This document shows positions 26,383 through 35,634 of a DNA stretch of 64,000 bases, in pieces. Origin of the DNA: an uncultured Lachnotalea sp. (GTDB lineage Bacteria; Bacillota; Clostridia; Lachnospirales; Lachnospiraceae); assembly GCA_947066815.1 (NCBI GenBank), contig CAMSZT010000012.1, positions 1 to 64,000 of the forward strand, given 5' to 3'. How positions within the stretch are numbered: position 1 is the stretch's first letter; each line of letters opens with the position of its first letter. The notes under the pieces were generated by a model. That model did not search any database. It saw only the letters and a program-made list of their open reading frames with translations, and was not told the origin of the DNA. Made by a program: the position numbers and the translations under genes.

Positions 26383-27729
26383 CTATGAAAAATCTCTCAG
26401 ATATTCTTTGTTGTTTTCGATCAGATCCTCCGTGAGCCTTCCGATCTCCTCCAGCGTACACATGGCCCCGGTCAGCGGATCCAGCTGGACGGCCTCCCGG
26501 ATATAGCGGAATTTCTTCGTCACGGCCGCCTTCGCCATCAGCTTATGTACGTTCACGTTGGTCATATTCAGTCCCGCCAGCGCCTCCGGGAGCCTGCCCA
26601 CATAACAGGGATGGATCCCCTCCGCGTCCGCGTAGCAGGGTACCTCCACACAGCATCCGTCCGGGATATTCGGGATCAGCCCCGTGTTCATCACATTTAA
26701 ATTTGCCCGGAAAGGCTTTCCCGTCAGGTTGGCGTGGATGATATAGGGCGCGTACTCCTCGCCCCTCGGCATGGGAATATCCTCCTCGGCATTCACCTGC
26801 CGCTCCAGCTCCTCATAATACTCGTCGTTGGAAAGCTCGTGCTCCAGCCACCACCGTTTGGAGACCCCCCATTTTTCGATCATCTCCGGCGTCTTCCGGA
26901 AATAGGGCGTGTACTCCGACATGTGGAAGGGGGACTCCGAATGGTAATATCCGAAATGCTTCATGATCTCGAACCGCACGCCGTCGCTGAACCCGTCCCC
27001 GACCAGGCCCTGATATTTCTCCTCCCTGGCAAAAGCCTCCTTCATCTTTTCCTCGGAGGCGCCGATCTCTCGCAGCATCGGATAGGCGTCCTTCCCGTCG
27101 GTCTTTAAGTCCAGGTACCAGGCCATATGGTTGATGCCGGCGCACCAGTAGGACATACTCCCCGGCGGCACATCCAGATATTCCGCCAGCATCTTGGCCG
27201 TCCCCTGTACGCTGTGACAGAAGCCGAAGGTCCGGATCTTCGTCTGTTCATTTAATGCCTGGCAGATCGGCGCCATGGGGTTGGTATAGTTGAAGAAATA
27301 GGCGTCCGGGCACAGCCGTTCCATATCCTTCACGATCTGGAGGATGGTCGGATACGCCCGCAGCATCCGGAAGATCCCGGTGGGACCGATGATGTCCCCC
27401 ACGGCCTCCGAGACGTGGTACCGGTCCGCGATCTCCAGATCCCTCTGGTAGATCCGGGCCCCTCCGACCGAGATGGTATTGATGACATAGCCGGCCCCCT
27501 CGAGGACCTCCCTCCAGTGCTCCGCCGCCGTGACCGTCGTTTTCCCGCCTGTCTGCCGGATCATTTTCTCCGCCATCCGGCGGACAGTCTCCAGCTTGGC
27601 CCCATCGATGTCCACCAGGGAGATATTGTCGATCTCCATGTCGTCAAACTGGAGCAGGTCGCACAGAATCGTCTTTGTAAAGATGGCGCTCCCGGCGCCT
27701 ATGATCACTACTTTCGCTTTCCCGTTCAT
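26383..27729 (-). CDS. GH4 family glycosidase, probable alpha-galactosidase
   Basis: 448-aa NAD- and metal-dependent glycoside hydrolase of family 4. The N-terminal Rossmann motif is IGAGSAIFT (residues 10-18); NYTNPMA is the conserved substrate loop. The metal ligands are C171 and H201 (GINHMAWY). The motif C171-H-S-V is the form reported for alpha-galactosidases (MelA type), as opposed to CN[IV]P, CHG or CD[MI]P in other GH4 activities, so alpha-galactosidase is the best call. It is the last gene of an ABC sugar-uptake operon; since ABC import does not phosphorylate, an unphosphorylated substrate agrees. Confidence 0.85.
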   Translation of the reverse strand: MNGKAKVVIIGAGSAIFTKTILCDLLQFDDMEIDNISLVDIDGAKLETVRRMAEKMIRQTGGKTTVTAAEHWREVLEGAGYVINTISVGGARIYQRDLEIADRYHVSEAVGDIIGPTGIFRMLRAYPTILQIVKDMERLCPDAYFFNYTNPMAPICQALNEQTKIRTFGFCHSVQGTAKMLAEYLDVPPGSMSYWCAGINHMAWYLDLKTDGKDAYPMLREIGASEEKMKEAFAREEKYQGLVGDGFSDGVRFEIMKHFGYYHSESPFHMSEYTPYFRKTPEMIEKWGVSKRWWLEHELSNDEYYEELERQVNAEEDIPMPRGEEYAPYIIHANLTGKPFRANLNVMNTGLIPNIPDGCCVEVPCYADAEGIHPCYVGRLPEALAGLNMTNVNVHKLMAKAAVTKKFRYIREAVQLDPLTGAMCTLEEIGRLTEDLIENNKEYLRDFS

Positions 27730-27768
27730 AGATCGTTATCCTTCTTTTCGTTTTATTTTTTGCGGCAG

Positions 27769-28725
27769 TCAGCTTTCCGTCCGGAGCCGCAGCCGCAGGC
27801 GCCCTCCCCCGGATCTCTTTTTCTCGGAGACCAGCACGATGATGAGCAGGAAGATCCCGCCCTTCAGGAACTGCTGCAGGGTCGCGTCCATCTCCAGGAG
27901 CGTCAGCCCGTTGGTCAGGATGGATAACACCAGTCCGCCGACCACGCAGGAGGAAAACCGGGCCTTCGCGCCTCCCCTGGCCGGAAAGCCGCCCATCACC
28001 AGGGCGATCAGGGCGTTGAACATCATGTCCGAGCCCGTGTTCAGGGCCGCCGTTCCGGTTCGGATGGCCGTGAAAAATGCCGCCACGGCCCCGAAGGCCC
28101 CGCAGATCATGTAACAGCCGATCTTCACCTGCCTCACATTGACCCCGGAGTAGGAGGCGCCCAGCTCATTGGAGCCGATCATGCGCACCCGGTTTCCGAA
28201 GGGCGTGAACATGTAGAGGCAGCCCGCCGCCCCCACAAGCAGGATCAGCACCGTGATCTTAAAGCCGAAATTGTCATAGCTGTAAAGGGCAAAGGGCACG
28301 GTCACCGCCTCCTTGGCGATCAGCGGGACCATCAGGCCGTTGATGATATACCTGGTGCAGAGAGTGACCAGGAAGGACATGATCTTATAGCGGCCCGTCA
28401 GTACCCCGTTGAGGAATCCCACCAGGATCCCGGTGAGGAGCGCCGTGAGGATCCCCAGCGGGATATTGACCTGGCACACCTTTGCCACCATGTAGCAGCA
28501 AATGCAGATATTGGCGCCCACCGAGAGGTCCAGCATTCCCATGGTCATCACAAAGATCAGCCCGGTGCTGGCAAAGATCAGGATGATGGACTGTTCCAGC
28601 ACCAGTTTGATGTTTCCCGGAGCGATCACTTCGCCGCCTGTCAGTATGGTCAAAGCAATGGTCAGGAAGATCAGGCCCAGATACGGCCCCGATGATTCCA
28701 CTATTTTCCGAAATCTGTTCTGCAT
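27769..28725 (-). CDS. sugar ABC transporter permease (RbsC type)
   Basis: 318-aa inner-membrane permease of the ribose/galactoside branch (BPD_transp_2). It has about eight to ten hydrophobic segments. The conserved cytoplasmic loop GNRVRMIGSNELGASYSGVNV that contacts the ATPase is clear, and IALVMGGFPARGGAK lies near the end. The C-terminus is short and basic (RLRLRLR). The start follows TTTAGGAGGC, and the ATPase gene ends 10 bp upstream. It presumably pairs with the other permease of the operon as a heterodimer. Confidence 0.93.
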   Translation of the reverse strand: MQNRFRKIVESSGPYLGLIFLTIALTILTGGEVIAPGNIKLVLEQSIILIFASTGLIFVMTMGMLDLSVGANICICCYMVAKVCQVNIPLGILTALLTGILVGFLNGVLTGRYKIMSFLVTLCTRYIINGLMVPLIAKEAVTVPFALYSYDNFGFKITVLILLVGAAGCLYMFTPFGNRVRMIGSNELGASYSGVNVRQVKIGCYMICGAFGAVAAFFTAIRTGTAALNTGSDMMFNALIALVMGGFPARGGAKARFSSCVVGGLVLSILTNGLTLLEMDATLQQFLKGGIFLLIIVLVSEKKRSGGGRLRLRLRTES

Positions 28726-28735
28726 GGTACGCCTC

Positions 28736-30220
28736 CTAAATCATTCTCTGGACCAGATGTTCCTCGGTCAGGTCTTTGTTCCGCTCGATCTCCCCGGAGA
28801 TCTCTCCGTTTTTGAAGATCAGGATCCGGTCCGCCATGCCGATCAGCTCCAGAAGCTCCTCCGACACGATGATCATGGACTTCCCGCTGTTCTTCAGTTC
28901 CTCCATCAGTCCATAGATGACAGCCTTCACCCCCACGTCGATCCCCCTCGTGGGACTGTCCATGATAAAGATCTCCGTATCGCAGGCCAGCCACTTGCTG
29001 AGGGCCACCTTCTGTTTGTTGCCCCCGCTCAGAGTCCCCGCCGGCTGTCCGGTGTCCCGCATCTTTACCTGGAGCAGCCCCGCCTGCTCCTTCGCAAACC
29101 TTGTCATCCTCCGGCGGGTGACCACCCCCTTTGGCGCAAGCTTGTCAAAGCAGGTGATGCAGATGTTGTCCCGGATGCTGGCCTGGTTGAAGAGGGACTC
29201 CATGTCCCGGTTTTTGGAGATATACCCCACCTTTTTCGCCAGGCGGTCCTTCACCGAATGCATCTTCTCCCCATTTATCACCACATCGCCGGAAACGTCA
29301 TACTCCATCCCGTAGACTGCCCGGGCCGCCTCATGCATCCCGGCCTCGCTGAGCCCCCCAAAGCCGAGGATCTCCCCCCTGTGGAGCTGGAAGTTCACAT
29401 TTTGAAAGCGGCCGGGACAATTCAGATCCTTCACCTCCAGGACCACCTCGTCCGAGATTGGCGTTCCGTAATCCTCCCGGTAATAATGCCCGGACAGCTC
29501 CCGGCCCACCATCATGTTCTTAAGGCCCTCCTCTGTCATCCCCTCCGTCGGGACCGTATCGATCAGGACCCCGTCCCGCATGACGGTGACAGAATCGCAG
29601 ACGGACAGCACCTCCTTCAGGTCATGGGAGATGAACAGCACGCTGCTCCCCCGCGCCTTCGTGTTCCTCATCAGCTTATAGAGCTCCTCACGGCCGGTCT
29701 GGGATAAGGCCGTCGTTGTCTCGTCCACCATCAGGATCTTCGGCTCCACATCCGCGGCCCGCACCAATTCGATCAGCTTCCTCTGCTCCAGCGAATAGGC
29801 GGCCGCATCCCTATCCGGCTGAATCTCCATGAGGCCGGCGCGCTCCAGCTTCTCCTTCACCATACGGTTTAGCTGCCTGAGGTTCCGGATCCCGAAGACG
29901 GTATACTCCCTCTCCCTGCCCAGCATAATGTTCTCTGCCACCGTGAGGCCCGGGAGGGTGCTGATCTCCTGTACGATCATGCTGACTCCCAGCCGGTTGG
30001 CCTCCGCCTGGCTGGAGGGGCGGTACGCCTGTCCGTCCAGGAACATTTCTCCCCCGTCCGGCTCCAGGATCCCGGCGATCATGGAGAGCAGGGTCGATTT
30101 CCCGGAGCCGTTCTCACCGACGATCGCCCGGATCTCCCCCGCGCCGATCTCCACCGAGATGTCGTCCACCGCCCTGGTCGCCCCAAAATATTTTTTCATG
30201 TGCTCAAATCTTGCAAGCAT
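28736..30220 (-). CDS. sugar ABC transporter ATP-binding protein (RbsA/MglA type)
   Basis: 494-aa double ATPase that powers sugar import. NBD1 has Walker A GENGSGKST and Walker B ILMVDETTTAL. NBD2 has the degenerate P-loop region usual for this family (EILGFGGLSEAGMHEA) and signature LSGGNKQKVALSKWL. In NBD2 the residue after the Walker B Asp is Ser (FIMDSPTRGIDVG) where a Glu is usual, so this site is probably non-hydrolytic. NBD1 lacks a canonical LSGGQ (YSLEQRKLIEL), as is common in RbsA. The start has AGGAAGAAC upstream. It lies between the two permease genes. Confidence 0.93.
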   Translation of the reverse strand: MLARFEHMKKYFGATRAVDDISVEIGAGEIRAIVGENGSGKSTLLSMIAGILEPDGGEMFLDGQAYRPSSQAEANRLGVSMIVQEISTLPGLTVAENIMLGREREYTVFGIRNLRQLNRMVKEKLERAGLMEIQPDRDAAAYSLEQRKLIELVRAADVEPKILMVDETTTALSQTGREELYKLMRNTKARGSSVLFISHDLKEVLSVCDSVTVMRDGVLIDTVPTEGMTEEGLKNMMVGRELSGHYYREDYGTPISDEVVLEVKDLNCPGRFQNVNFQLHRGEILGFGGLSEAGMHEAARAVYGMEYDVSGDVVINGEKMHSVKDRLAKKVGYISKNRDMESLFNQASIRDNICITCFDKLAPKGVVTRRRMTRFAKEQAGLLQVKMRDTGQPAGTLSGGNKQKVALSKWLACDTEIFIMDSPTRGIDVGVKAVIYGLMEELKNSGKSMIIVSEELLELIGMADRILIFKNGEISGEIERNKDLTEEHLVQRMI

Positions 30221-30238
30221 GTTCTTCCTCCTTCCCGG

Positions 30239-31174
30239 TCATTTCGTCACGTCATACTGCCTGCTGTTGCTGGAGGAATGGACCAGGATCAGGAGCATGA
30301 TGCCGATGACCACATTCTGGAGGGACGACTCCAGGCCGTTGGTCAGAAGGCCGTTGGCGATCAGGTTCATAAAAAGGCTGCCCAGCACAAGGGCGAGGAT
30401 CGGATTCATATACCGTTTGTAAGCGCCCGCGAAGAGACATGCCATCAGCGGCGTAAAAATGGAAGCCGCGCTGCTCAAGCCGGAAGCGGCTCCCATAGAA
30501 TTGGAATAGCAGATATTCACGATCCCCATGATCCCCGCACAGATCCCTCCGTATAGGAACGCATAGCTTTTGTATCTCTGCACCCGGATCCCCATACTCT
30601 CCGCCACCTGGGCGTTGGAACCGATGGCATTGACATAAAGGCCAAACTTGGTCCGTCCCGCCAGGACAGCGGACAACAGCAGGATCAGAAGGCTTACGAT
30701 CACATTCACCGGCGCTTTCCCCAGCACCCGGTACCGCTCCTCCACCTGCAGGGCGTAGGCCCCCTGGGTCAGGATCGTCGATATGGCTTCATAAATGATG
30801 ATCAGCCCCACCGATATGATCATCGGGTTGATCTCCAGCCTTGTCATAAACTGGCTGCCGATCATGCCGATCACCATCCCCGTCAGGAGCCCGCCCAGGA
30901 TCAGGCCCGCCCACCCGAACCTGGTGGAAAGCCAGCAGCCGGCCATGGCGCTGATGATCATGTTTGCCCCCAGGGTCATGTCGAAGATCCCCATCTCGTT
31001 TAAGAAATACAGGCCGCAGCCCAGGATGGACTGCATCAGCGTCTGCTGGAGCAGGATGCTGATGCTGTTCATCGTTCCAAATCGTTCGGGCTGAAGGATC
31101 TTAAACAGGACAAACACCACTGCGATCGCGGCGAAGGGCAGTACCACCCTTATCTGTTTTGTCTCCTTGTTCAA
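30239..31174 (-). CDS. sugar ABC transporter permease (RbsC type)
   Basis: 311-aa polytopic permease of the same family as 27769-28725 but only distantly similar. The ATPase-contact loop is YVNAIGSNAQVAESMGIRV. The start codon is TTG at 31174, placed six bases after GGAGG; no ATG is near. It ends 18 bp before the ATPase start. The gene order binding protein, permease, ATPase, permease is typical for two-permease Rbs-type systems. Confidence 0.92.
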   Translation of the reverse strand: MNKETKQIRVVLPFAAIAVVFVLFKILQPERFGTMNSISILLQQTLMQSILGCGLYFLNEMGIFDMTLGANMIISAMAGCWLSTRFGWAGLILGGLLTGMVIGMIGSQFMTRLEINPMIISVGLIIIYEAISTILTQGAYALQVEERYRVLGKAPVNVIVSLLILLLSAVLAGRTKFGLYVNAIGSNAQVAESMGIRVQRYKSYAFLYGGICAGIMGIVNICYSNSMGAASGLSSAASIFTPLMACLFAGAYKRYMNPILALVLGSLFMNLIANGLLTNGLESSLQNVVIGIMLLILVHSSSNSRQYDVTK

Positions 31175-31213
31175 AATAACCTCCTATCAGAATTCCGGTG
31201 ATGTCCGGACGTC

Positions 31214-32431
31214 CTACTTTACCAGATCTTTATGCCGGTCCATGACCTCCTGCAGGGAGATGGAGGAGGCAGCCTTCTGGATATCCTCCACCGTCGTATC
31301 CGGATTATGCTTAAAGGAAAGAGCCCGGATCTCGTCGGCCGTGTAGGTCTGTCCGTTCTGGAAATCCTTATCGTAGCCGACCATAAACTTGTTGTAATTC
31401 TGGTAATCGTCCAGCGTGTTGATAAAGATCAGGTTGTTTTTCACATCCAGCGGATACGCGCTCTCGTCGTAAGCGCCGTTCAGCGCATTGTACACCAGAA
31501 GCAGGGAGAAGAGCGCATCCGAATGATGGCCGCCCCCGATGGAGGTGATGGATCCCTCGGAGAGCATTTTTTCAAGGGTGTTGTCAAAATCAATGCCGGC
31601 CAGCATCTTATAGTCGATCTTTAAGTTCTCCTCCGCGGCGATCACATAGGGCGCATATTTTGCGCCGGTCAGGGCGATCCCGTCGATCTCCGGGTAGGCG
31701 GTCAGGATGTTGGTCGCCACGTCCGTGCTCTTGTCCACGGCCACGTCCCACTCCTCTTTCACGATCTCCACATTTGCCTCTTCAAATGCCTTGCGGTAAC
31801 CCTCCGCCCTGGTCTCAAAGGTGAGGTCCCCGTGCTGGGAAGCCATCAGGGCAACCTTTTTGGCACCTTTTTCCGCCATGGTCTTGCCCATCTCGTAGCA
31901 TGCGCCGAACTCATCCTCGTATACGCGTCCCACATAATACTTGTAGGAATCCAGCTGCTTTGCCACTTCCTCGTCCCCTACAGTGCGGAAGAACTGTGCC
32001 CAGTAGACGCCTGAGTCCTCGCAGACCTTTCCGATCTTCACCAGGGACGCCTCCGAGAAGTTGCAGACGATCACGCCGTCGCAGCCTGCCGCAATAAAGT
32101 TCTCCGTGGCCTTGATGGTGTTCTCCGCCGTCACCTCAAACTCGCTGTTGTAGATCACCTCGATGTCCAGCGCCTCGGCCGCCAGGTCCAGGATGGCTTT
32201 CACATCCGCCTTCAGGCCCCCGTCCACCATTCCGGGGAAGGTACAGCCGATCTTGATCTTCTTGTCCGAGGACTCATTTGCCGCTCCCTCCGTCTGCCCT
32301 CCGGACTGGGTCTCGGCCTCGGCCTTGCTGTCTCCTGCCGGCTCCTCTGTCTTTCCCTTTCCACATCCTGCCATGCTCCACACCATGGCCGCCGCCATGA
32401 TAACTGCTGTGATCCTTTTCCATGTTTTCAT
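31214..32431 (-). CDS. sugar ABC transporter substrate-binding lipoprotein
   Basis: 405-aa lipoprotein that captures the sugar outside the cell. Signal peptide MKTWKRITAVIMAAAMVWSM with lipobox MAGC, then a Ser/Glu/Gly-rich tether, then a type-1 periplasmic-binding fold (IKIGCTFPGMVDGGLKADVK; AAGCDGVIVCNFSEAS; GIALTGAKYAPYV). The start ATG 32431 has AGGAGGGTATC upstream; an in-frame extension to 32464 is not supported. The ligand is not evident from the binding fold; the GH4 enzyme suggests an alpha-galactoside. First gene of the operon, divergent from the AraC regulator. Confidence 0.92.
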   Translation of the reverse strand: MKTWKRITAVIMAAAMVWSMAGCGKGKTEEPAGDSKAEAETQSGGQTEGAANESSDKKIKIGCTFPGMVDGGLKADVKAILDLAAEALDIEVIYNSEFEVTAENTIKATENFIAAGCDGVIVCNFSEASLVKIGKVCEDSGVYWAQFFRTVGDEEVAKQLDSYKYYVGRVYEDEFGACYEMGKTMAEKGAKKVALMASQHGDLTFETRAEGYRKAFEEANVEIVKEEWDVAVDKSTDVATNILTAYPEIDGIALTGAKYAPYVIAAEENLKIDYKMLAGIDFDNTLEKMLSEGSITSIGGGHHSDALFSLLLVYNALNGAYDESAYPLDVKNNLIFINTLDDYQNYNKFMVGYDKDFQNGQTYTADEIRALSFKHNPDTTVEDIQKAASSISLQEVMDRHKDLVK

Positions 32432-32608
32432 AAAGATACCCTCCTTTTTCTGTCCTATCGCCAAAATGCAATATTTTATTTTATTTTCTGCCCTCCCCCT
32501 GCAGATCTCCGATCATGGTTTCCTCATTTTTCCAAAAATAATTTCTCCATTTTTTGTGTAAAATATTGATTTTTCTCCGATAAAACAATTTATTTTGTCG
32601 ATATTAAC

Positions 32609-32700
32609 ATTATATCTCCCTGATCCGGCAATGTGGAAAGTTTTGTTGTTTTCCATATAAAATGGAAAGTATTGTCGTATTTTCTTTCATATGCTATACT
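32609..32700. promoter_or_regulatory. divergent promoters with AraC-type direct-repeat operators
   Basis: The 335-bp gap 32432-32766 is AT-rich and holds two promoters. For the regulator (plus): TTGTCG at 32672 and TATACT at 32695, spacer 17. For the transport operon (minus): TATAAT (32614-32609) with a poor -35. Two direct repeats, TGGAAAGTTTTGTTGT at 32633 and TGGAAAGTATTGTCGT at 32663 (30 bp apart), lie over the -35 regions of both, as expected for AraC-family sites that activate one promoter and restrain the other. A long untranslated leader of about 180 nt precedes the binding-protein gene. Confidence 0.7.
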
Positions 32701-32766
32701 GTGGTGAGAAAAACCGGTACAGTGCCGCATTCGTACAACGCTGTGCCGGAACAGGAGGAGCGCCCC

Positions 32767-33735
32767 GTGAAACCATATGATACTTCCGCCCATTACGCAT
32801 CCGTCACCTCTTACTATGCGCTGTCCATGCTCCAGTACCGCATGAAACCCCACAGCCACGACCGCCATGAGATCATGTATGTCTCAAACGGGACCTGCAC
32901 GGTAACGGCGGACGGCCGCGAATACCTTCTGCACAGGCATCAGTTTATTTTCATCGCCGCCAATGTGATCCACTGCCTTCGGGTCGACGAGGCGGCGCCC
33001 TGTTCGATCCTGAATCTGGAATTTATGTTTCAGAAGGAAAAGACAAAGCTGGATATCCGGGAGCTTCTGGAGGAATCCCCCTATTTTCAGAAATTTTTTA
33101 CAGAGATCCCGGCCCCGTGCATCATCTGCAACAGCGGCCAGGAGCTGGAATATGCCCTGAAAGACCTGATCCACCATCTGGAGCTGCTATCCATCCAGGC
33201 CGCCGGCTGCTCCTCCTCCGGACCGTTCGAGGAGGATTTCTTAAGCCGCATCCTCTTCCTCCGGTTCCTGTTCGAGCTGACGAAATGCATTTCCGACCGG
33301 AAGCGCTCCGCCGGTACCCAGTATGTGAAGCTGGCCTGTGAATATATCAATGAGCATTTTCAGGAGGATCTGCAGATCCCAAAGATCGCCGCCCGGGCGG
33401 GCATCCACAAATCCTATCTGTGCTCCCTGTTCAGCCAGTACCAAAACTGCACGATCCTGGAATACATCAACCGCCGGAGGCTGGAGCACGCCAAATTCCT
33501 GCTGCAGACCAGCTCTCTCTCCGTCACGGACGTGGCCTTCCACTCCGGCTTCAACAGCCGGCAGCATTTCCGGACCACGTTCCACAAATATGAGGGGATC
33601 AATCCGACCGAATACCGGCACCTGAACCGGCGGGATCTGCAGGCCTCCACCGGCCATACCAAACGGATGCTCCAGGGATCCGGCGTCCGTTCCCTCCCCC
33701 TGGCCGGAAGCCTGCAGACGTCGGAAATGAAATAG
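32767..33735 (+). CDS. AraC family transcriptional regulator
   Basis: 322-aa regulator. GTG 32767 is preferred because AGGAGG stands 7 bp upstream; an ATG at 32662 is in frame but lies ahead of the predicted transcription start. Residues 25-110 form a cupin ligand domain (MKPHSHDRHEIMYVSNG, HRHQFIFIAANVIHCL). The C-terminal about 100 residues carry the double HTH of AraC/XylS (IAARAGIHKSYLCSLFSQY; VTDVAFHSGFNSRQHFRTTF). Divergent from the sugar operon, so very probably its activator. The tail after the HTH is a disordered stretch of about 35 residues. Confidence 0.93.
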   Translation: MKPYDTSAHYASVTSYYALSMLQYRMKPHSHDRHEIMYVSNGTCTVTADGREYLLHRHQFIFIAANVIHCLRVDEAAPCSILNLEFMFQKEKTKLDIRELLEESPYFQKFFTEIPAPCIICNSGQELEYALKDLIHHLELLSIQAAGCSSSGPFEEDFLSRILFLRFLFELTKCISDRKRSAGTQYVKLACEYINEHFQEDLQIPKIAARAGIHKSYLCSLFSQYQNCTILEYINRRRLEHAKFLLQTSSLSVTDVAFHSGFNSRQHFRTTFHKYEGINPTEYRHLNRRDLQASTGHTKRMLQGSGVRSLPLAGSLQTSEMK

Positions 33736-33800
33736 GATCCTGCGCGGGCCTGCCATAAAAATAGAACCCATGCCCCCGCTTCCGCGGGGACACAGGATCC
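33735..33800. repeat. inverted repeat between convergent genes
   Basis: GGATCCTG (33735-33742) and CAGGATCC (33793-33800) are exact inverted repeats enclosing a second stem CCCCGC/GCGGGG. It follows the AraC gene stop and lies before the S8 protease stop. On the minus strand ATTTTTAT occurs downstream of the inner stem, so it may act as a weak bidirectional terminator. Confidence 0.5.
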
Positions 33801-33828
33801 GAATGACAGGTTTTATCGTGACAGGATC

Positions 33829-35601
33829 TTACAGTGAGATGGTCTCAAAGATGTGGAACACATCCAGGGCTCCGTAGCCGGAACCCCGGTTGGGGTAGGA
33901 GGCGGCCCGGCTGCGGATCGCCCCCCGGATCATCAGGCTTTTGATATCCTTGGTGCGCATCCCCCGGTAGTTTCCCTGGAGGACGCCCCATTCCAGAAGC
34001 AGGGCCGCCGCCCCGGCCCCGTGGGCCGCGGCGATGCTGGTCCCGCTCTTCACGCCGAAGCGCCCTCCCGGCAGGGCCCCGTAGATGTCCGTGCCCGGCG
34101 CCACCAGATCCGGTTTGATCCGGTCGGTCCTGGTATATCCCCGCCCGGAATGGATATATAAGCTGTTCTGTCTGTGGTTATCCGCACCGAAGGTGATGGG
34201 TCCCTCCGCCGAGGAGGGCACGGTCAGGGTCGTATCGGGATTTGGCCGGAGGAAGGCCGTGTCCGGCTCCACAAATCCCTCCATGGGCAGCCAGATGTGG
34301 AAGCGCCCGTCCGTATACTGCTCGTTGTAGACCACCAGGGTCCAGATCCCCGGTGTCGGGTCCGCCATCCGCATCCGCACCACCGTGCTTCCCGACTCCT
34401 GTTCGATGAGCTGGTAATCCACGTAGATCACGGTCTTCTCCATGGTAAACTGAAAGACACTGTTTAAATTCAGGCGCGGCACCACCCTTGCGGTGCTCTC
34501 CCCCGTGGGGGAGAGGATCTGCACGCTGTAGACCTCCGGCGCCTCGGCCCAGAGCTCCATGGTGATCCCGTTCTCGTTCTGGGGGACGCGGATCTCCACG
34601 TAATCACTCCCGCCCTCGGCGCTTATCCTCCCGAAATAATGGTGGGCCCGGTTGGACTCGTTCCCCGCCGCGACTACCACCGCATTCCCCAGCCGTTTCG
34701 CCGCCGTATTCAGCATACAGCCCAGAGGAGCGTTCCCCGCATGGTCGCCCCAGTTGGTGCCCACGCCGATCAGGATCGCCAACGGCAGGTCAAGCCGCTC
34801 TGCCAGCTCCGTCAGATAGCGGACTCCCATCATCAGATCCGTCTCCTGGTAGGCGACGGCTCCCTCCCTGATCAGGAAATAATCCCTCAGATATTCTTTT
34901 GCCGGCTTTAACTTCACCATGGCGATGAAGGCGCCCGGAGCCGCCCCCGTAAATTCCTCCTCCGGCAGATCGCTGCCCGCCGCTATGGAGGCGAGAAAGG
35001 TGCCGTGGCCGTCCTCGTCCACAGAAGGCACCAGGGATAGGCCGTCCCCCGAGGAGATGGCCGCGTCGATCTCCTCATTGGTGTATTCGCTGCCGTACTG
35101 GAACCCCTCCGGCAGCCTCCCCGTCTGGATGGTCTGATCCCAGATCCGGAGGATCCTCGTCCTTCCGGCCGGCCCCATAAAGACCTGGTTTCTGTAATCG
35201 ATCCCCGTATCGATCAGGCCGATCAGCACCCCCGCGCCGGTGAGGTTCAGCACCGGCTGGTTCCTGGCCCGCAGGATCCCCGACGCCTCCATATTGGTGA
35301 CATCCGTGAGGCCATAGAGCCTGGGGATCGCCGCGTAATTATAAAACTGGACCGAGAGCGGCGGGAGGAGCTCCTTGCTCACGTGGATGACCGACGTGGT
35401 GTCGGATGCCTGCTCCACGCAAAAAAGCCGGGGCAGGTCCGTATCTGTCTCGTACAGGTCGGAGGGAAAGATAAAATCCTCATAATCCTCCGACAAGATC
35501 CTCTCCCGGCATTCTTCTGTTTCCTCGGAGAGCGGACTCTCCGGAAGCGCCGCCCGTGACAGCGCCTCCTCTGCCGCCCTGCTTGCTTTTTTTATTCTCA
35601 T
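33829..35601 (-). CDS. S8 family (subtilisin-like) peptidase
   Basis: 590-aa serine protease. The catalytic triad is present: Asp in IGLIDTGIDYRN, His in DGHGTFLASIAAGS and Ser in GTSIAAAHGAGAAALL. No signal peptide is seen at the N-terminus (MRIKKASRAAEEALSR), so it may be cytoplasmic or act in the spore, as for clostridial Csp-type proteases, which share the long insert of about 150 residues between His and Ser seen here. A spore-germination role is only an inference from family resemblance. All catalytic residues are intact, so it is not a pseudoprotease. ClpX gene lies upstream after about 33 bp. Confidence 0.87.
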   Translation of the reverse strand: MRIKKASRAAEEALSRAALPESPLSEETEECRERILSEDYEDFIFPSDLYETDTDLPRLFCVEQASDTTSVIHVSKELLPPLSVQFYNYAAIPRLYGLTDVTNMEASGILRARNQPVLNLTGAGVLIGLIDTGIDYRNQVFMGPAGRTRILRIWDQTIQTGRLPEGFQYGSEYTNEEIDAAISSGDGLSLVPSVDEDGHGTFLASIAAGSDLPEEEFTGAAPGAFIAMVKLKPAKEYLRDYFLIREGAVAYQETDLMMGVRYLTELAERLDLPLAILIGVGTNWGDHAGNAPLGCMLNTAAKRLGNAVVVAAGNESNRAHHYFGRISAEGGSDYVEIRVPQNENGITMELWAEAPEVYSVQILSPTGESTARVVPRLNLNSVFQFTMEKTVIYVDYQLIEQESGSTVVRMRMADPTPGIWTLVVYNEQYTDGRFHIWLPMEGFVEPDTAFLRPNPDTTLTVPSSAEGPITFGADNHRQNSLYIHSGRGYTRTDRIKPDLVAPGTDIYGALPGGRFGVKSGTSIAAAHGAGAAALLLEWGVLQGNYRGMRTKDIKSLMIRGAIRSRAASYPNRGSGYGALDVFHIFETISL

Positions 35602-35634
35602 AGACCCAGGCTTTCAAGCATTATCATAGCTAGT

